Of a stretch of DNA of 64,000 nucleotides, positions 54,730 to 63,480 are shown one piece after another. The notes below the pieces were generated by a model. It was not told the DNA's origin and did not search any database. It saw only the letters and a program-made list of their open reading frames with translations. Source of the DNA: Pseudonocardia sulfidoxydans NBRC 16205 (lineage in GTDB: Bacteria > Actinomycetota > Actinomycetes > Mycobacteriales > Pseudonocardiaceae); assembly GCF_007989085.1 (NCBI RefSeq), contig NZ_BJVJ01000026.1, forward strand, positions 1 through 64,000, given 5' to 3'. Position numbers and translations under genes: made by a program. Positions within the stretch are counted from its first letter, which is position 1. Each line of letters begins with the position of its first letter.

Positions 54730-55047
54730 CTGCTCCGCCTTACCTCCGAGTGCGACACCGATCAGTCACCGCGCCGTTCCGGACATCTGTCCCGGTGCGC
54801 GCTGCGGCCCCCATCGTGGCACCGCGCACGACCGATGTGCCAGCGCGGGACGACGATATCGGGGATCGTCCGGAGGCCGCCGTCCGGGCGACCCGGGGGC
54901 CAGGCTACCGAATCGCGGGACATCCCGGAGGCCGGGCGCCGACGCGCGCCACCAGCACGAATCGCCCAGGCCGGGGGCGCCGGGCAGACGGGTGCGCAGG
55001 ACGGGCCGGGGGCCCGTCGGAGATCCGGAGAAGATCAGCCGCGACGA
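54730..55047. other. Gap between clgR and pspA
   Basis: 318 bp on the path from clgR to pspA. It probably holds the pspA promoter and a ClgR site (CGCGCTGCG near 54797 is the nearest candidate, weak). No gene is supported. Confidence 0.4.
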
Positions 55048-55434
55048 TCAGGCCGCGGCGCTGACGCTCGCCACCGGCGACGCCGGGGCGGTGACCGGCT
55101 GCGGGCTGACGACGGCGGAGCCGGAACCCGCGATCCGCAGGTCGGCGTGGCGCTGCCCGATGGGCACGATCAGCGGGGACCGCATCGACTGCGTCGCCAT
55201 CGACAGCGCCATCTCCTCGGCGGCCGAGGTGAGCAGGTCGGGCAGCGAGATGTCGAGGGCCTCGCAGATGGACGCCAGCAGCTCGCTGGACGCCTCCTTG
55301 ACGCCGCGCTCGACCTCGGAGAGGTAGCCGAGGCTCACGCGGGCCTGCCGGGACACCTCTCGCAGCGTCCGGCGGCGGGCGGTCCGGGCACGCCGAAGGC
55401 TGCCGCCGATCGCCTCACGCAGCAGCACAGCCAT
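55048..55434 (-). CDS. clgR: ClgR-type XRE transcriptional regulator
   Basis: 128 residues, ATG at 55434. Helix-turn-helix: [31 protein letters not shown] (in parts, ~residues 14-45), ClgR signature [20 protein letters not shown]. ClgR activates clp protease genes and pspA. The C-terminal Ala/Val/Pro-rich tail ends [11 protein letters not shown]; an Ala-Ala end fits the known degradation of ClgR by ClpP proteases. Between pgsA and pspA, as Rv2745c. Confidence 0.93.
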   Translation of the reverse strand: MAVLLREAIGGSLRRARTARRRTLREVSRQARVSLGYLSEVERGVKEASSELLASICEALDISLPDLLTSAAEEMALSMATQSMRSPLIVPIGQRHADLRIAGSGSAVVSPQPVTAPASPVASVSAAA

Positions 55435-55615
55435 GCGACCCTCCTCGTCCACACGTGCCGCGACCCGCCGGCCGGCCGAACGGGGGCCGATGGAACGCGC
55501 CCGGGCCGCGGACGACCCGGTGGCCTCACCGTACCGACTGGGGGCGTTCCGCGTCGCCTGCCGGGCCGGTCGGACGTGTCCGCCGAGGGCGAACACCGCC
55601 CTTCCGGCAGGCCGC

Positions 55616-56236
55616 TCAGGGCACCTCGTCGTGGACGGCGCGGCGGGCCGCGCGGCGCAGCTTGACCGCGCGCACCACGTAGTCGACGCCGGTGACGACG
55701 GTCAGCACGAGCGCGAGCCCGAGGACGGCCCACCGCAGGCCGGTCAGGGTGGCCGACGGGCCGAGCAGCTCGTCCAGCGGCAGCACGTACAGCCCGATCG
55801 CGAGACTCTGCACGAACGTCTTCGCCTTGCCGCCACGGCTGGCAGCGATCACGCCGTGCCGGATCACCCAGAACCGCAGCAGCGTGACCGCCACCTCGCG
55901 GCCGATGATGACGATCGTCACCCACCACGGCATCAGCTCCAGCAGCGACAGCCCGATCCACGCCGCGCCGGTGAGCGCCTTGTCGGCGATGGGGTCGGCG
56001 ACCGCGCCGAAGTCGGTGACGAGGCCGCGGCTACGGGCGAGCTGCCCGTCGAGCCGGTCGGTGATCGCGGCGACGGCGAACACGCCGGCGGCGACGAGCC
56101 GCCACGCGACGGAGTGCCCGTCGTCGACGAAGAGCACGACGAGGAAGACCGGGACGAGCAACAGCCGGACGACCGTGAGGACGTTGGCGATGTTGAGCAC
56201 CGGCGGTGACGACGCGTCCGCCGGTGAGGTGCTCAT
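55616..56236 (-). CDS. pgsA: CDP-diacylglycerol--glycerol-3-phosphate 3-phosphatidyltransferase
   Basis: 206 residues, ATG start. CDP-alcohol phosphatidyltransferase motif D-G-x2-A-R-x8-G-x3-D-x3-D is complete ([20 protein letters not shown] ... D). Four to six membrane helices; it starts [20 protein letters not shown]. Makes phosphatidylglycerol phosphate. Corresponds to pgsA3 (Rv2746c) before clgR. 102 bp after the rimO stop. Confidence 0.92.
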   Translation of the reverse strand: MSTSPADASSPPVLNIANVLTVVRLLLVPVFLVVLFVDDGHSVAWRLVAAGVFAVAAITDRLDGQLARSRGLVTDFGAVADPIADKALTGAAWIGLSLLELMPWWVTIVIIGREVAVTLLRFWVIRHGVIAASRGGKAKTFVQSLAIGLYVLPLDELLGPSATLTGLRWAVLGLALVLTVVTGVDYVVRAVKLRRAARRAVHDEVP

Positions 56237-56338
56237 CGCTCTCCCTCGCTACGCGGGCGCGGCCCACGGAAGTCCGGCGCAGTGCGCGGGCGCAGTGTCG
56301 ACGCTCTGCTCGCCCGCTCGCTCATCGACACCCCCGGG

Positions 56339-57826
56339 TCACGACGCCGCCGCCGCGACGAGCCCGGCGCGACCACCGGGGAGGACCTCGCGGGGGGACA
56401 CCACCAGGTCAGCACCCTCGGTGTCGACGACCACGCAGCGCACCAGCTCGCCCGCCTCCAGGCCGGAACCGCGCTCCAGCACGCACTCGCCGTCGACTTC
56501 AGGGGCCTGGTGCGCGGCGCGCCCGGTGCACTCGAAGTCGTCGTCCTCGGCCTGCTCGACGAGCACCACGACCTCGGTGCCGACACGGTCCTCGGCCCGC
56601 TGCACGATCAGCTCGTCGACCAGCGAGGAGATGCGGGAGACCCGCGCCTGGACCTCGTCGGGGTCGATCTTGCCGTCGTAGCCCTCGGCCTCGGTGCCCT
56701 CCTCGTCGGAGTAGCCGAAGACGCCGACGGCGTCGAGCCGCGCGCCGGTGAGGAAGGCTTCGAGCTCGGCGAGGTCGTCCTCGGTCTCGCCCGGGAAGCC
56801 GACGATGACGTTGCTGCGGATGCCGGCCTCGGGCGCGAGGGTGCGGATGCGCTCGCACAGCTCCAGGAAGTCGGTGCGGCCGCCGAAGCGGCGCATCCGG
56901 CGCAGGACCGCGGCGGAGCCGTGCTGGAACGACAGGTCGAAGTAGGGCGCGATGCCGGGCGTCGTCGCGATCACGGAGACGAGGTCGGGTCGCATCTCGG
57001 CGGGCTGCAGGTAGGAGGCACGGACCCGCTCGATGCCCGGGACGGCGGCGAGCCGCGGCAGCAGGTCGACCAGGGCGCGGGTGCCGCCGGGCAGGTCCTT
57101 GCCGTAGGACGTGGAGTTCTCGCTGACCAGCACCAGCTCACGGACGCCCTGCTGGGCGAGCCACGCGGCTTCGGCGAGCACGTCGGCGGGCAGGCGGGAC
57201 ACGAACGCGCCCCGGAACGACGGGATCGCGCAGAACGCGCAGCGCCGGTCGCAGCCGGAGGCGAGCTTGAGGTTGGCGACGGGCCCGTCGGAGAGCCGGA
57301 CCCGCGACAGGTCGGGGACCCACTCGTGGCCGGGCACCGACACGTCGACGGCCGCCGAGGGCCGCGCGACCGGCGTGAGCGGCAGCAGGGTGCGGCGGTC
57401 GACCGGGGTGTGCGGCGCGGGCGCGTGCCCGCCCAGGACGTCGCCGAGGCGTTCGGCCAGCTCGGGGTAGGCGTCGAAGCCGAGGACGGCGTCGGCCTCC
57501 GGGAGGCTCTCGGCCAGCTCGGCGCCGTAGCGCTCGGCGAGGCAGCCGACGGCGACGACCTTGGCCCCGGTGGCCTTGGCGACGTCGGACGCCGACAGCA
57601 CCGTGTCGATCGAGTCCTTCTTGGCCTGCTCGACGAACCCGCACGTGTTGACGACGATGACGTCGGGCGCGGGGCCGCCGCTGGACGGGTCGGCCTCGAC
57701 GAGCTCCCACCCGCTGCCGGCGAGGCGGCCCGCGAGCTCCTCGGAGTCGACCTCGTTACGGGCGCAGCCCAGGGTGAGCAGGGCAGCACGCCGCGGGGCG
57801 GACTCGGATGGTGGGAGCGTCGGCAC
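56339..57826 (-). CDS. rimO: Ribosomal protein uS12 methylthiotransferase
   Basis: 495 residues, GTG start. Radical-SAM methylthiotransferase for Asp of uS12. N-terminal UPF0004 domain with three Cys ([36 protein letters not shown]), radical SAM motif CDRRCAFC (~residue 200), then a TRAM domain at the C-terminus. The hallmark CARNxVDSE separates RimO from MiaB. TACCCT lies 7 nt before the start, so it may be leaderless. Divergent from argA with 44 bp between. Confidence 0.95.
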   Translation of the reverse strand: MPTLPPSESAPRRAALLTLGCARNEVDSEELAGRLAGSGWELVEADPSSGGPAPDVIVVNTCGFVEQAKKDSIDTVLSASDVAKATGAKVVAVGCLAERYGAELAESLPEADAVLGFDAYPELAERLGDVLGGHAPAPHTPVDRRTLLPLTPVARPSAAVDVSVPGHEWVPDLSRVRLSDGPVANLKLASGCDRRCAFCAIPSFRGAFVSRLPADVLAEAAWLAQQGVRELVLVSENSTSYGKDLPGGTRALVDLLPRLAAVPGIERVRASYLQPAEMRPDLVSVIATTPGIAPYFDLSFQHGSAAVLRRMRRFGGRTDFLELCERIRTLAPEAGIRSNVIVGFPGETEDDLAELEAFLTGARLDAVGVFGYSDEEGTEAEGYDGKIDPDEVQARVSRISSLVDELIVQRAEDRVGTEVVVLVEQAEDDDFECTGRAAHQAPEVDGECVLERGSGLEAGELVRCVVVDTEGADLVVSPREVLPGGRAGLVAAAAS

Positions 57827-57833
57827 GTACCAC

Positions 57834-57839
57834 AGGGTA
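57834..57839 (-). promoter_or_regulatory. Candidate leaderless -10 of rimO
   Basis: TACCCT on the minus strand with 7 nt to the GTG at 57826. In the same 44-bp gap, TACTCT (57857-57862, plus strand) stands 8 nt before the argA GTG, so the two genes probably have back-to-back leaderless promoters. Confidence 0.4.
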
Positions 57840-57870
57840 TCCCGGACCCTTTGATCTACTCTGACCCGTC

Positions 57871-58371
57871 GTGGCAGACGTGCTCGTCCGGCGGGCCCGG
57901 ACCGCCGACGTGACGGTGATCAAGTCCCTCGTGGACGGCTACGCGGGCCGTGTCCTGCTGGCCAAGGAGATCATCACCCTGTACGAGGCGGTGCAGGAGT
58001 TCCTGGTCGCGGAGGTCGACGGGACGGTGGTCGGCTGCGGGGCGCTGCACGTCCTGTGGGAGGACCTCGGCGAGATCCGCACCGTCGCGGTCGACCCGAC
58101 CACGCTGGGCCGCGGCGTGGGGCACGCGATCGTCGCGGCGCTGATCGACAACGCCCGCGAGCTGGGCCTCAAGCGGCTGTTCGTGCTGACGTTCGAGAAG
58201 CACTTCTTCGGCAGACACGGGTTCGTCGAGATCGACGGCACCCCCGTCTCCCCCGACGTGTTCGCGGCGATGCTGCGCTCCTACGACACCGGCGTCGCCG
58301 AGTTCCTCGACCTCGCGCACGTCAAGCCGAACACCCTCGGCAACGTGCGGATGCTGCTCAACCTGCAATAA
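57871..58371 (+). CDS. argA: Amino-acid N-acetyltransferase (GNAT; N-acetylglutamate synthase type)
   Basis: 166 residues, GTG start. GNAT fold with acetyl-CoA motif [20 protein letters not shown] (near residue 75) and [20 protein letters not shown]. Matches the short mycobacterial N-acetylglutamate synthase (Rv2747), which starts arginine synthesis. C-terminus [20 protein letters not shown] fits the family. It lies between rimO and ftsK as in the wider actinobacterial order. Its stop codon forms part of the -10 of the next gene. Confidence 0.9.
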   Translation: MADVLVRRARTADVTVIKSLVDGYAGRVLLAKEIITLYEAVQEFLVAEVDGTVVGCGALHVLWEDLGEIRTVAVDPTTLGRGVGHAIVAALIDNARELGLKRLFVLTFEKHFFGRHGFVEIDGTPVSPDVFAAMLRSYDTGVAEFLDLAHVKPNTLGNVRMLLNLQ

Positions 58372-58374
58372 CCT
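58369..58374 (+). promoter_or_regulatory. Candidate leaderless -10 of the AraC gene
   Basis: TAACCT overlaps the argA TAA stop; 6 nt to the GTG at 58381. Confidence 0.35.
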
Positions 58375-58380
58375 GGGGTC

Positions 58381-59184
58381 GTGGCGGGCGACGAGGTGGT
58401 CTGGCGACGGCCGCCCCCTCCCCTGCGTCCCTACGTCGACCTCTGCTCGGGCTACCGGATGTCGGCGGCGCCGCCGAGCACGCACCAGGGTGTGCCGGGA
58501 GCGCACCTCACGTTCCTGTTCTGCCTCGACGGCAATGTCGAGGTGCTGGAGATGCCCGACCCCGCACGCGGGCCGGGCAGGTTCGACGCGATGGTCGCCG
58601 GCCTGCACGACCGGCCGGCCGTGATGGCGCAGGGCCCGGCGCAGACGGGGATCCAGCTGCGGCTGACCTGGCGCGGTGCCCGGATGCTGTTCGGCGCCCC
58701 GGCGGCGGCGCTGGCGGGCGACGTCGTCGACCTGCGGGCGCTGCTCGGCGCCCGCGCGGACCGGCTGCTGGAACGGCTCGCCGAGGCGCCGACGTGGGCG
58801 GCCCGGTTCGCGCTGCTCGACGGCGCGCTGGCCCGGCTGGTCGCCGACTGCCCGCGCGGCGAGCCGGCCCCCGAGGTGGGACGGGCCTGGGACCTGCTGG
58901 TCGCCTCGGGTGGGACGAGGCGTGTGGAGGAGCTGGCCCGCGACGTCGGCTGGAGCCGTCGGCACCTGGCGAACCGGTTCACCGCGGAACTGGGCGTCGG
59001 CCCGAAGACCGCGGCCCGGGTGATCCGTTTCGAACGCGCCTGCGACCTGCTGCGCTCCCCGCGACGGCCCGCCCTCGCCGACGTCGCCGCGGTCTGCGGC
59101 TACGCCGACCAGCCACACCTGGCCCGCGACTTCCGCGACCTCGCCGGCCTGACGGCGACACAGTGGCTCGCCGAACGCCCGTGA
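58381..59184 (+). CDS. AraC family transcriptional regulator
   Basis: 267 residues, GTG start. N-terminal ~150 residues are a DUF6597-like sensor (RPYVDLCSGYRMSAAPPSTH); the C-terminal AraC domain has two helix-turn-helices: VEELARDVGWSRRHLANRF and LADVAAVCGYADQPHLARDF. Ligand and target genes are unknown; no enzyme gene is next to it except argA. It overlaps no other gene; a palindrome copy follows 35 nt downstream. Confidence 0.88.
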   Translation: MAGDEVVWRRPPPPLRPYVDLCSGYRMSAAPPSTHQGVPGAHLTFLFCLDGNVEVLEMPDPARGPGRFDAMVAGLHDRPAVMAQGPAQTGIQLRLTWRGARMLFGAPAAALAGDVVDLRALLGARADRLLERLAEAPTWAARFALLDGALARLVADCPRGEPAPEVGRAWDLLVASGGTRRVEELARDVGWSRRHLANRFTAELGVGPKTAARVIRFERACDLLRSPRRPALADVAAVCGYADQPHLARDFRDLAGLTATQWLAERP

Positions 59185-59219
59185 CCCCGAACCCGTGACG
59201 CCGTGACCCCGTGACGCTT

Positions 59220-59259
59220 GTGAGCGGCGATAGTCGCTGTAGCGACTATCGCCGCTCAC
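59220..59259. repeat. Family-A 40-bp palindrome, copy 5
   Basis: 19 of 20 pairs match; the mismatch is at the centre (CTG/TAG). Left arm GTGAGCGGCGATAGTCGCTG. One A-to-G change relative to copy 2 is matched in the other arm. Followed by AGGGG. Between same-strand genes (AraC, trmL). Confidence 0.93.
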
Positions 59260-59340
59260 AGGGGGCGGAGCCCTGCCGTTGCGTCGGCGAGCGGGCACCC
59301 CGCGCGTGCGCCCCGCCCGCGGCGGGTCCAGGATCGGACC

Positions 59341-59814
59341 GTGTTCCGGATCGTGCTGCTGACCCCCGAGATCCCGCAGAACACGGGGGCGATCATCCGG
59401 CTCGCGGCCAACACCGGCTCGCAGCTGCACCTCGTCGAGCCGCTCGGGTTCTCCCTCGACGCCCGCCACGTCCGCCGCGCCGGGCTCGACTACCACGAGC
59501 TGGCCGATGTCCGTGTGCACCGCGATCTCGACGCCGCCTGGGCCGAGCTGCTGCCCGCCCGCGTGCACGCCTTCACGACGACCGGCGCCGATCACCACAC
59601 CGAGGTCGCCTACGAACCGGGCGACGTGCTGCTGTTCGGCCGGGAGTCGACGGGGCTGCCCGCCGACGTCCAGGACTCACCGCAGGTCACGCACCGGGTT
59701 CGGCTGCCGATGGTGGCGGGGTCGCGGTCGCTGAACCTCGCCAACGCCGTCTCGGTCGCGGTGTACGAGGCGTGGCGGCGCACCGGGTTCGCGGGCGCCG
59801 CTCAGCCCTTGTAG
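59341..59814 (+). CDS. trmL: tRNA (cytidine(34)-2'-O)-methyltransferase
   Basis: 157 residues, GTG start. SPOUT methyltransferase: starts VFRIVLLTPEIPQNTGAIIR, a TrmL hallmark, and has the knot motifs LLFGRESTGLP and LPMVAGSRSLNLANAVSVA. Methylates the wobble base of tRNALeu in E. coli. Length matches TrmL (~155). CAGGAT lies 6 nt upstream. Its 3' end overlaps the convergent YceI gene by 13 bp. Confidence 0.94.
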   Translation: MFRIVLLTPEIPQNTGAIIRLAANTGSQLHLVEPLGFSLDARHVRRAGLDYHELADVRVHRDLDAAWAELLPARVHAFTTTGADHHTEVAYEPGDVLLFGRESTGLPADVQDSPQVTHRVRLPMVAGSRSLNLANAVSVAVYEAWRRTGFAGAAQPL

Positions 59815-60674
59815 ACCGCCTGGATGTCGAGCTCGATCGTGATCGTCGAGCCGACGACGGGCACGCCGCGCGAGAGCACCTGCTGCCAGTTGAGGGTGAA
59901 GTGTTCGCGGTGCAGCTCAGTGGTGGCGAGCACGCCGGCGCGCACGCCGTTCCACTCCTGGACGCCGAGGAACATGGTGTCGAGCTGCACGTCGCTGGTG
60001 AGGCCGTGCAGGGTCAGCTCGCCGTCGACGAGCCAGTTGTTGCCCGCGCGGCGGGTGAACCGGGTGCTGGTGAAGCGCAGCTGCGGGAAGCGCTCGACGT
60101 CGAGGAAGTCGGCCGAGCGCAGGTGCGCGTCGCGGGCCTCGACGTTGGTGTCGACGCTCGCCGCGTCGATCACGACCTCGACCATCGAGTCCTCGAACGG
60201 TTCCTCGATGTGGACGCTGCCGCGGAAGTCGTTGAACCGCCCGTAGACCTTCGACAGGGCGATGTGGCGGGCGACGAACCGGATCGAGGAGTGGTCGGAG
60301 TCGATCTCGTAGACGCCGGGCGCGGGCGGTTCGAGGCTGGGGTCGGGGAGCATCGTGATGTCGCCGAGCTCGGCGTGGCGGCCCCACTCGACCTCGACCG
60401 AGTTGGCGACGCTCTGGAACCCGCCGTACTCGGCGCGGACGCGGTAGTCGCCGGGGACGACGGCGGCGGTGAAGTAGCCGAAGGGGTCGCTGTCGGAGTG
60501 GGCGACGCGGCGGTTGGACCGGTCGAACACCGAGACTGCGGCGCCCGGGGCCGGTCTGCCCTCCTCGTCGCGGATCTGCCCGCTCAGCAGCCCGCCGGTG
60601 AGCGGGATCGGCATGAGCGCGCTGCGGGCCGCACCTCGGCCGGACGCAGCCCCCCGGCGCTTGAAACCGAACAT
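59802..60674 (-). CDS. YceI-family protein with N-terminal carboxypeptidase-regulatory-like domain
   Basis: 290 residues from ATG at 60674 with AAAGGGTG upstream. After a basic head (MFGFKRRGAASGRG), residues ~28-110 form a carboxypeptidase-regulatory/Cna-B-like beta domain (SGQIRDEEGRPAPGAAVSVF). Residues ~119-290 are a YceI lipocalin-like domain (VYEIDSDHSSIRFVARHIAL ... FTLNWQQVLSRGVPVVGSTI). YceI proteins bind polyisoprenoid or amphiphilic compounds. No signal peptide is seen. The same beta domain type caps the RND gene in this window. Confidence 0.88.
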   Translation of the reverse strand: MFGFKRRGAASGRGAARSALMPIPLTGGLLSGQIRDEEGRPAPGAAVSVFDRSNRRVAHSDSDPFGYFTAAVVPGDYRVRAEYGGFQSVANSVEVEWGRHAELGDITMLPDPSLEPPAPGVYEIDSDHSSIRFVARHIALSKVYGRFNDFRGSVHIEEPFEDSMVEVVIDAASVDTNVEARDAHLRSADFLDVERFPQLRFTSTRFTRRAGNNWLVDGELTLHGLTSDVQLDTMFLGVQEWNGVRAGVLATTELHREHFTLNWQQVLSRGVPVVGSTITIELDIQAVYKG

Positions 60675-60828
60675 GCGGCACCCTTTCGCCCAAACGGCGG
60701 ACGGCGTCCGCGCGACCGGCTCCACGATGACACGAGGTGTAGTCAGTCACCTGTCGAATCGTGCGAGATCCCACACATCAGTGACGCTGAGTGACGAAGA
60801 GTGAGCGAAGGGCCCGGACGGGTGATAG

Positions 60829-63390
60829 TCACCCGTCGATCTCGTCCTCCGGTCCCGGACCGCCACCGCGCATGAGCCAGATAACGTTCTCCAGCTCGTC
60901 GGGCTTGATCAACACGTCGCGCGCCTTCGACCCCTCGGACGGGCCGACGACGCCGCGCGTCTCCAGCAGGTCCATGAGCCGGCCGGCCTTGGCGAAGCCG
61001 ACGCGGAGCTTGCGCTGCAGCATCGACGTCGACCCGAACTGGGACGTCACGATCAGCTCGGTGGCCTGCACGAGCAGCTCGAGGTCGTCGCCGATGTCGG
61101 CGTCGATCTCCTTCTTCTCACCGGCCTTCTGCGCGGTGACGCCCTCGGTGTAGCTGGGCTCGGCCTGCTCCTTGGTGAACCCGACGACGTCGGCGATCTC
61201 GTCGTCGGACACGTAGGCGCCCTGCATGCGGACCGGCTTGCCCGCACCCATGGGCAGGTAGAGCCCGTCGCCCATGCCGATCAGCTTCTCGGCGCCCGGC
61301 TGGTCGAGGATGACCCGGCTGTCGGTCAGCGACGACGTCGCGAACGCCAGCCGCGACGGCACGTTCGTCTTGATCAGGCCGGTGACGACGTCGACCGACG
61401 GCCGCTGCGTCGCGAGCACCAGGTGGATTCCCGCGGCCCGCGCCTTCTGCGTGATGCGCACGACCGCGTCCTCGACGTCGCGCGGGGCGGTCATCATGAG
61501 GTCGGCCAGCTCGTCGACGATGCAGAGGATGTAGGGGTAGGGCCGGTACTCGCGCTCGGACCCCAGCGGTGCGGTGATCTCGCCGGAGCGCACCTTGCGG
61601 TTGAAGTCGTCGACATGGCGGACCTTGTTGGCCTGCATGTCCTGGTAGCGCTGCTCCATCTCCTCCACCAGCCAGGTCAGCGCCGAGGCCGCCTTCTTGG
61701 GCTGGGTGATGATGGGCGTGATGAGGTGCGGGATGCCCTCGTAGGGCGTCAGCTCCACCATCTTCGGGTCGATGAGGATCATCCGCACCTCCTCGGGCGT
61801 GGCCCGGGACAGCAGCGAGACGAGCATGGAGTTGACGAAGCTCGACTTGCCGGAACCCGTGGACCCGGCCACCAGCAGGTGCGGCATCTTCGCCAGGTTC
61901 GCGCAGAGGAAGTGGCCCTCGATGTCCTTGCCGAGGCCGATGACCATGGGGTGCTGCTCGTTGCGCGCGTTGGCCGAGCGCAGTACGTCGCCCAGGCGGA
62001 CCATCTCGCGGTCGGTGTTGGGCACCTCGATGCCGACGGCCGACTTGCCCGGGATGGGCGCCAGCAGCCGCACGTTGTCGGTGGCGACGGCGTAGGCGAT
62101 GTTGCGGGTGAGCTGCGTGATCTTCTCGACCTTCACCGCCGGGCCGAGCTCGATCTCGTAGCGGGTGACGGTCGGGCCGCGGGTGAAGCCGGTGACCTGG
62201 GCGTCGACGTTGAACTGGTCGAGCACGCCGGTGATGGCCTCGATCATGGCGTCGTTCGCGCTGCTGCGGGTCTTGGGCACCGGGCCGGTGGGCAGCATGT
62301 CGGGCGGCGGCAGGTTGTACTCGGTCTCGCCGATCGGCTCGCGGATCGCCAGCGACATCTGCTCGCCCGTGGGCGGGTTGTCGGGCTCGGACGCGGGCTC
62401 GATGACGCGGACGGGCTTGCGCGGGACCCGCTTGGGCGGGGCCGGCGCCTCGTCCTCCTGCGCGACGGCCTCCGGTTCCGGCGGCGCCTCGTCCTCGCGG
62501 TAGGCGTCGGCGGCGCTCTGGCGGCGACGCGACGGGCGCCGCAGCCGCGCCGGGGCGGGCTCCTCGTCCGGTTCGTCCTGCTCGGCGGCGTTCGCCTCGA
62601 CCTCGTCGACGTCGTCCTCGTCGTCGTGGACCGGCTTGCCCATCAGGCGCCGCATCCGGTTGGGCAGCTCGCGCACCGGCGTCCCGGTGAGCACCAGGAA
62701 GCCGTAGCCGGTGAGCAGCACCAGCACCGGGACGGCGACGAACGCGCTCAGCCCGCTGGCCAGCGGCGTCCCCGCGAGGTAGCCGAGACCGCCACCGGCG
62801 CCCGACCAGAGGCCCGGTTCCGTCGGCGACCCCGAGAACAGGTGCACGAGCCCCAGCACGCCCAGGACCATCAGCAACGTGCCCACCGCGACCCGGGGCC
62901 GCGACTCCGGGTTGGCCTCGGTGGTCATCAGCACGATGCCGACGACCACCAGCAGCAGCGGCAGCAGCACCCCCGGCGTCCCGAACACGGCGCCGACCGC
63001 GGCGGAGAACCCGCGCCCGACCGGGCCGCCCGCGCCCCACCAGATCCCGGCGGCCGAGATGACGGCCAGCACGATGAAGCCCACGCCGAGGCCGTCGCGG
63101 CGGTGCGCCGGGTCGATCTCGCGGGTCCGCCCGGCCGCCTTGCCCGCCGACTTCCCCAGCTTCACGACACCGCGTCCCACCGCGTCGATGCCCTTGTCGA
63201 TCAGATCCGGGCTCTTGCGCGCCGGCGCGGGCCGCCGTGACGCGGCGGGCCTGCGCCCCGACGAGGACCCGCCGCGTGAGCGTGAGGCTCCGGCACCGCG
63301 CGAGCGTGACGACCCGGAGGCGGCACGCCCCGATCCCGCGGCCGCCCGCGTGCCTCCGCGGCCTCCGCCGGTCGTCGCTCGCCCTGCCAT
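60829..63390 (-). CDS. ftsK: DNA translocase FtsK
   Basis: 853 residues from ATG at 63390. Gly/Ser/Arg-rich head, four membrane helices (residues ~80-230), a ~150-residue acidic linker, then the motor: Walker [18 protein letters not shown], Walker [18 protein letters not shown], and a C-terminal gamma winged-helix [20 protein letters not shown] that reads KOPS sites. Moves DNA at the septum and directs dimer resolution. The head is long and low-complexity ([20 protein letters not shown]). Start GTGs slightly upstream are possible. Confidence 0.96.
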   Translation of the reverse strand: MAGRATTGGGRGGTRAAAGSGRAASGSSRSRGAGASRSRGGSSSGRRPAASRRPAPARKSPDLIDKGIDAVGRGVVKLGKSAGKAAGRTREIDPAHRRDGLGVGFIVLAVISAAGIWWGAGGPVGRGFSAAVGAVFGTPGVLLPLLLVVVGIVLMTTEANPESRPRVAVGTLLMVLGVLGLVHLFSGSPTEPGLWSGAGGGLGYLAGTPLASGLSAFVAVPVLVLLTGYGFLVLTGTPVRELPNRMRRLMGKPVHDDEDDVDEVEANAAEQDEPDEEPAPARLRRPSRRRQSAADAYREDEAPPEPEAVAQEDEAPAPPKRVPRKPVRVIEPASEPDNPPTGEQMSLAIREPIGETEYNLPPPDMLPTGPVPKTRSSANDAMIEAITGVLDQFNVDAQVTGFTRGPTVTRYEIELGPAVKVEKITQLTRNIAYAVATDNVRLLAPIPGKSAVGIEVPNTDREMVRLGDVLRSANARNEQHPMVIGLGKDIEGHFLCANLAKMPHLLVAGSTGSGKSSFVNSMLVSLLSRATPEEVRMILIDPKMVELTPYEGIPHLITPIITQPKKAASALTWLVEEMEQRYQDMQANKVRHVDDFNRKVRSGEITAPLGSEREYRPYPYILCIVDELADLMMTAPRDVEDAVVRITQKARAAGIHLVLATQRPSVDVVTGLIKTNVPSRLAFATSSLTDSRVILDQPGAEKLIGMGDGLYLPMGAGKPVRMQGAYVSDDEIADVVGFTKEQAEPSYTEGVTAQKAGEKKEIDADIGDDLELLVQATELIVTSQFGSTSMLQRKLRVGFAKAGRLMDLLETRGVVGPSEGSKARDVLIKPDELENVIWLMRGGGPGPEDEIDG

Positions 63391-63480
63391 GTCCGACACG
63401 GTAACCGGATCGGACACCCTCGCCCGGTTCCGACTCGCCCTGCCCGTCCGGTGTGACCCGTGCGGCGGTCCGGCGTCCGC

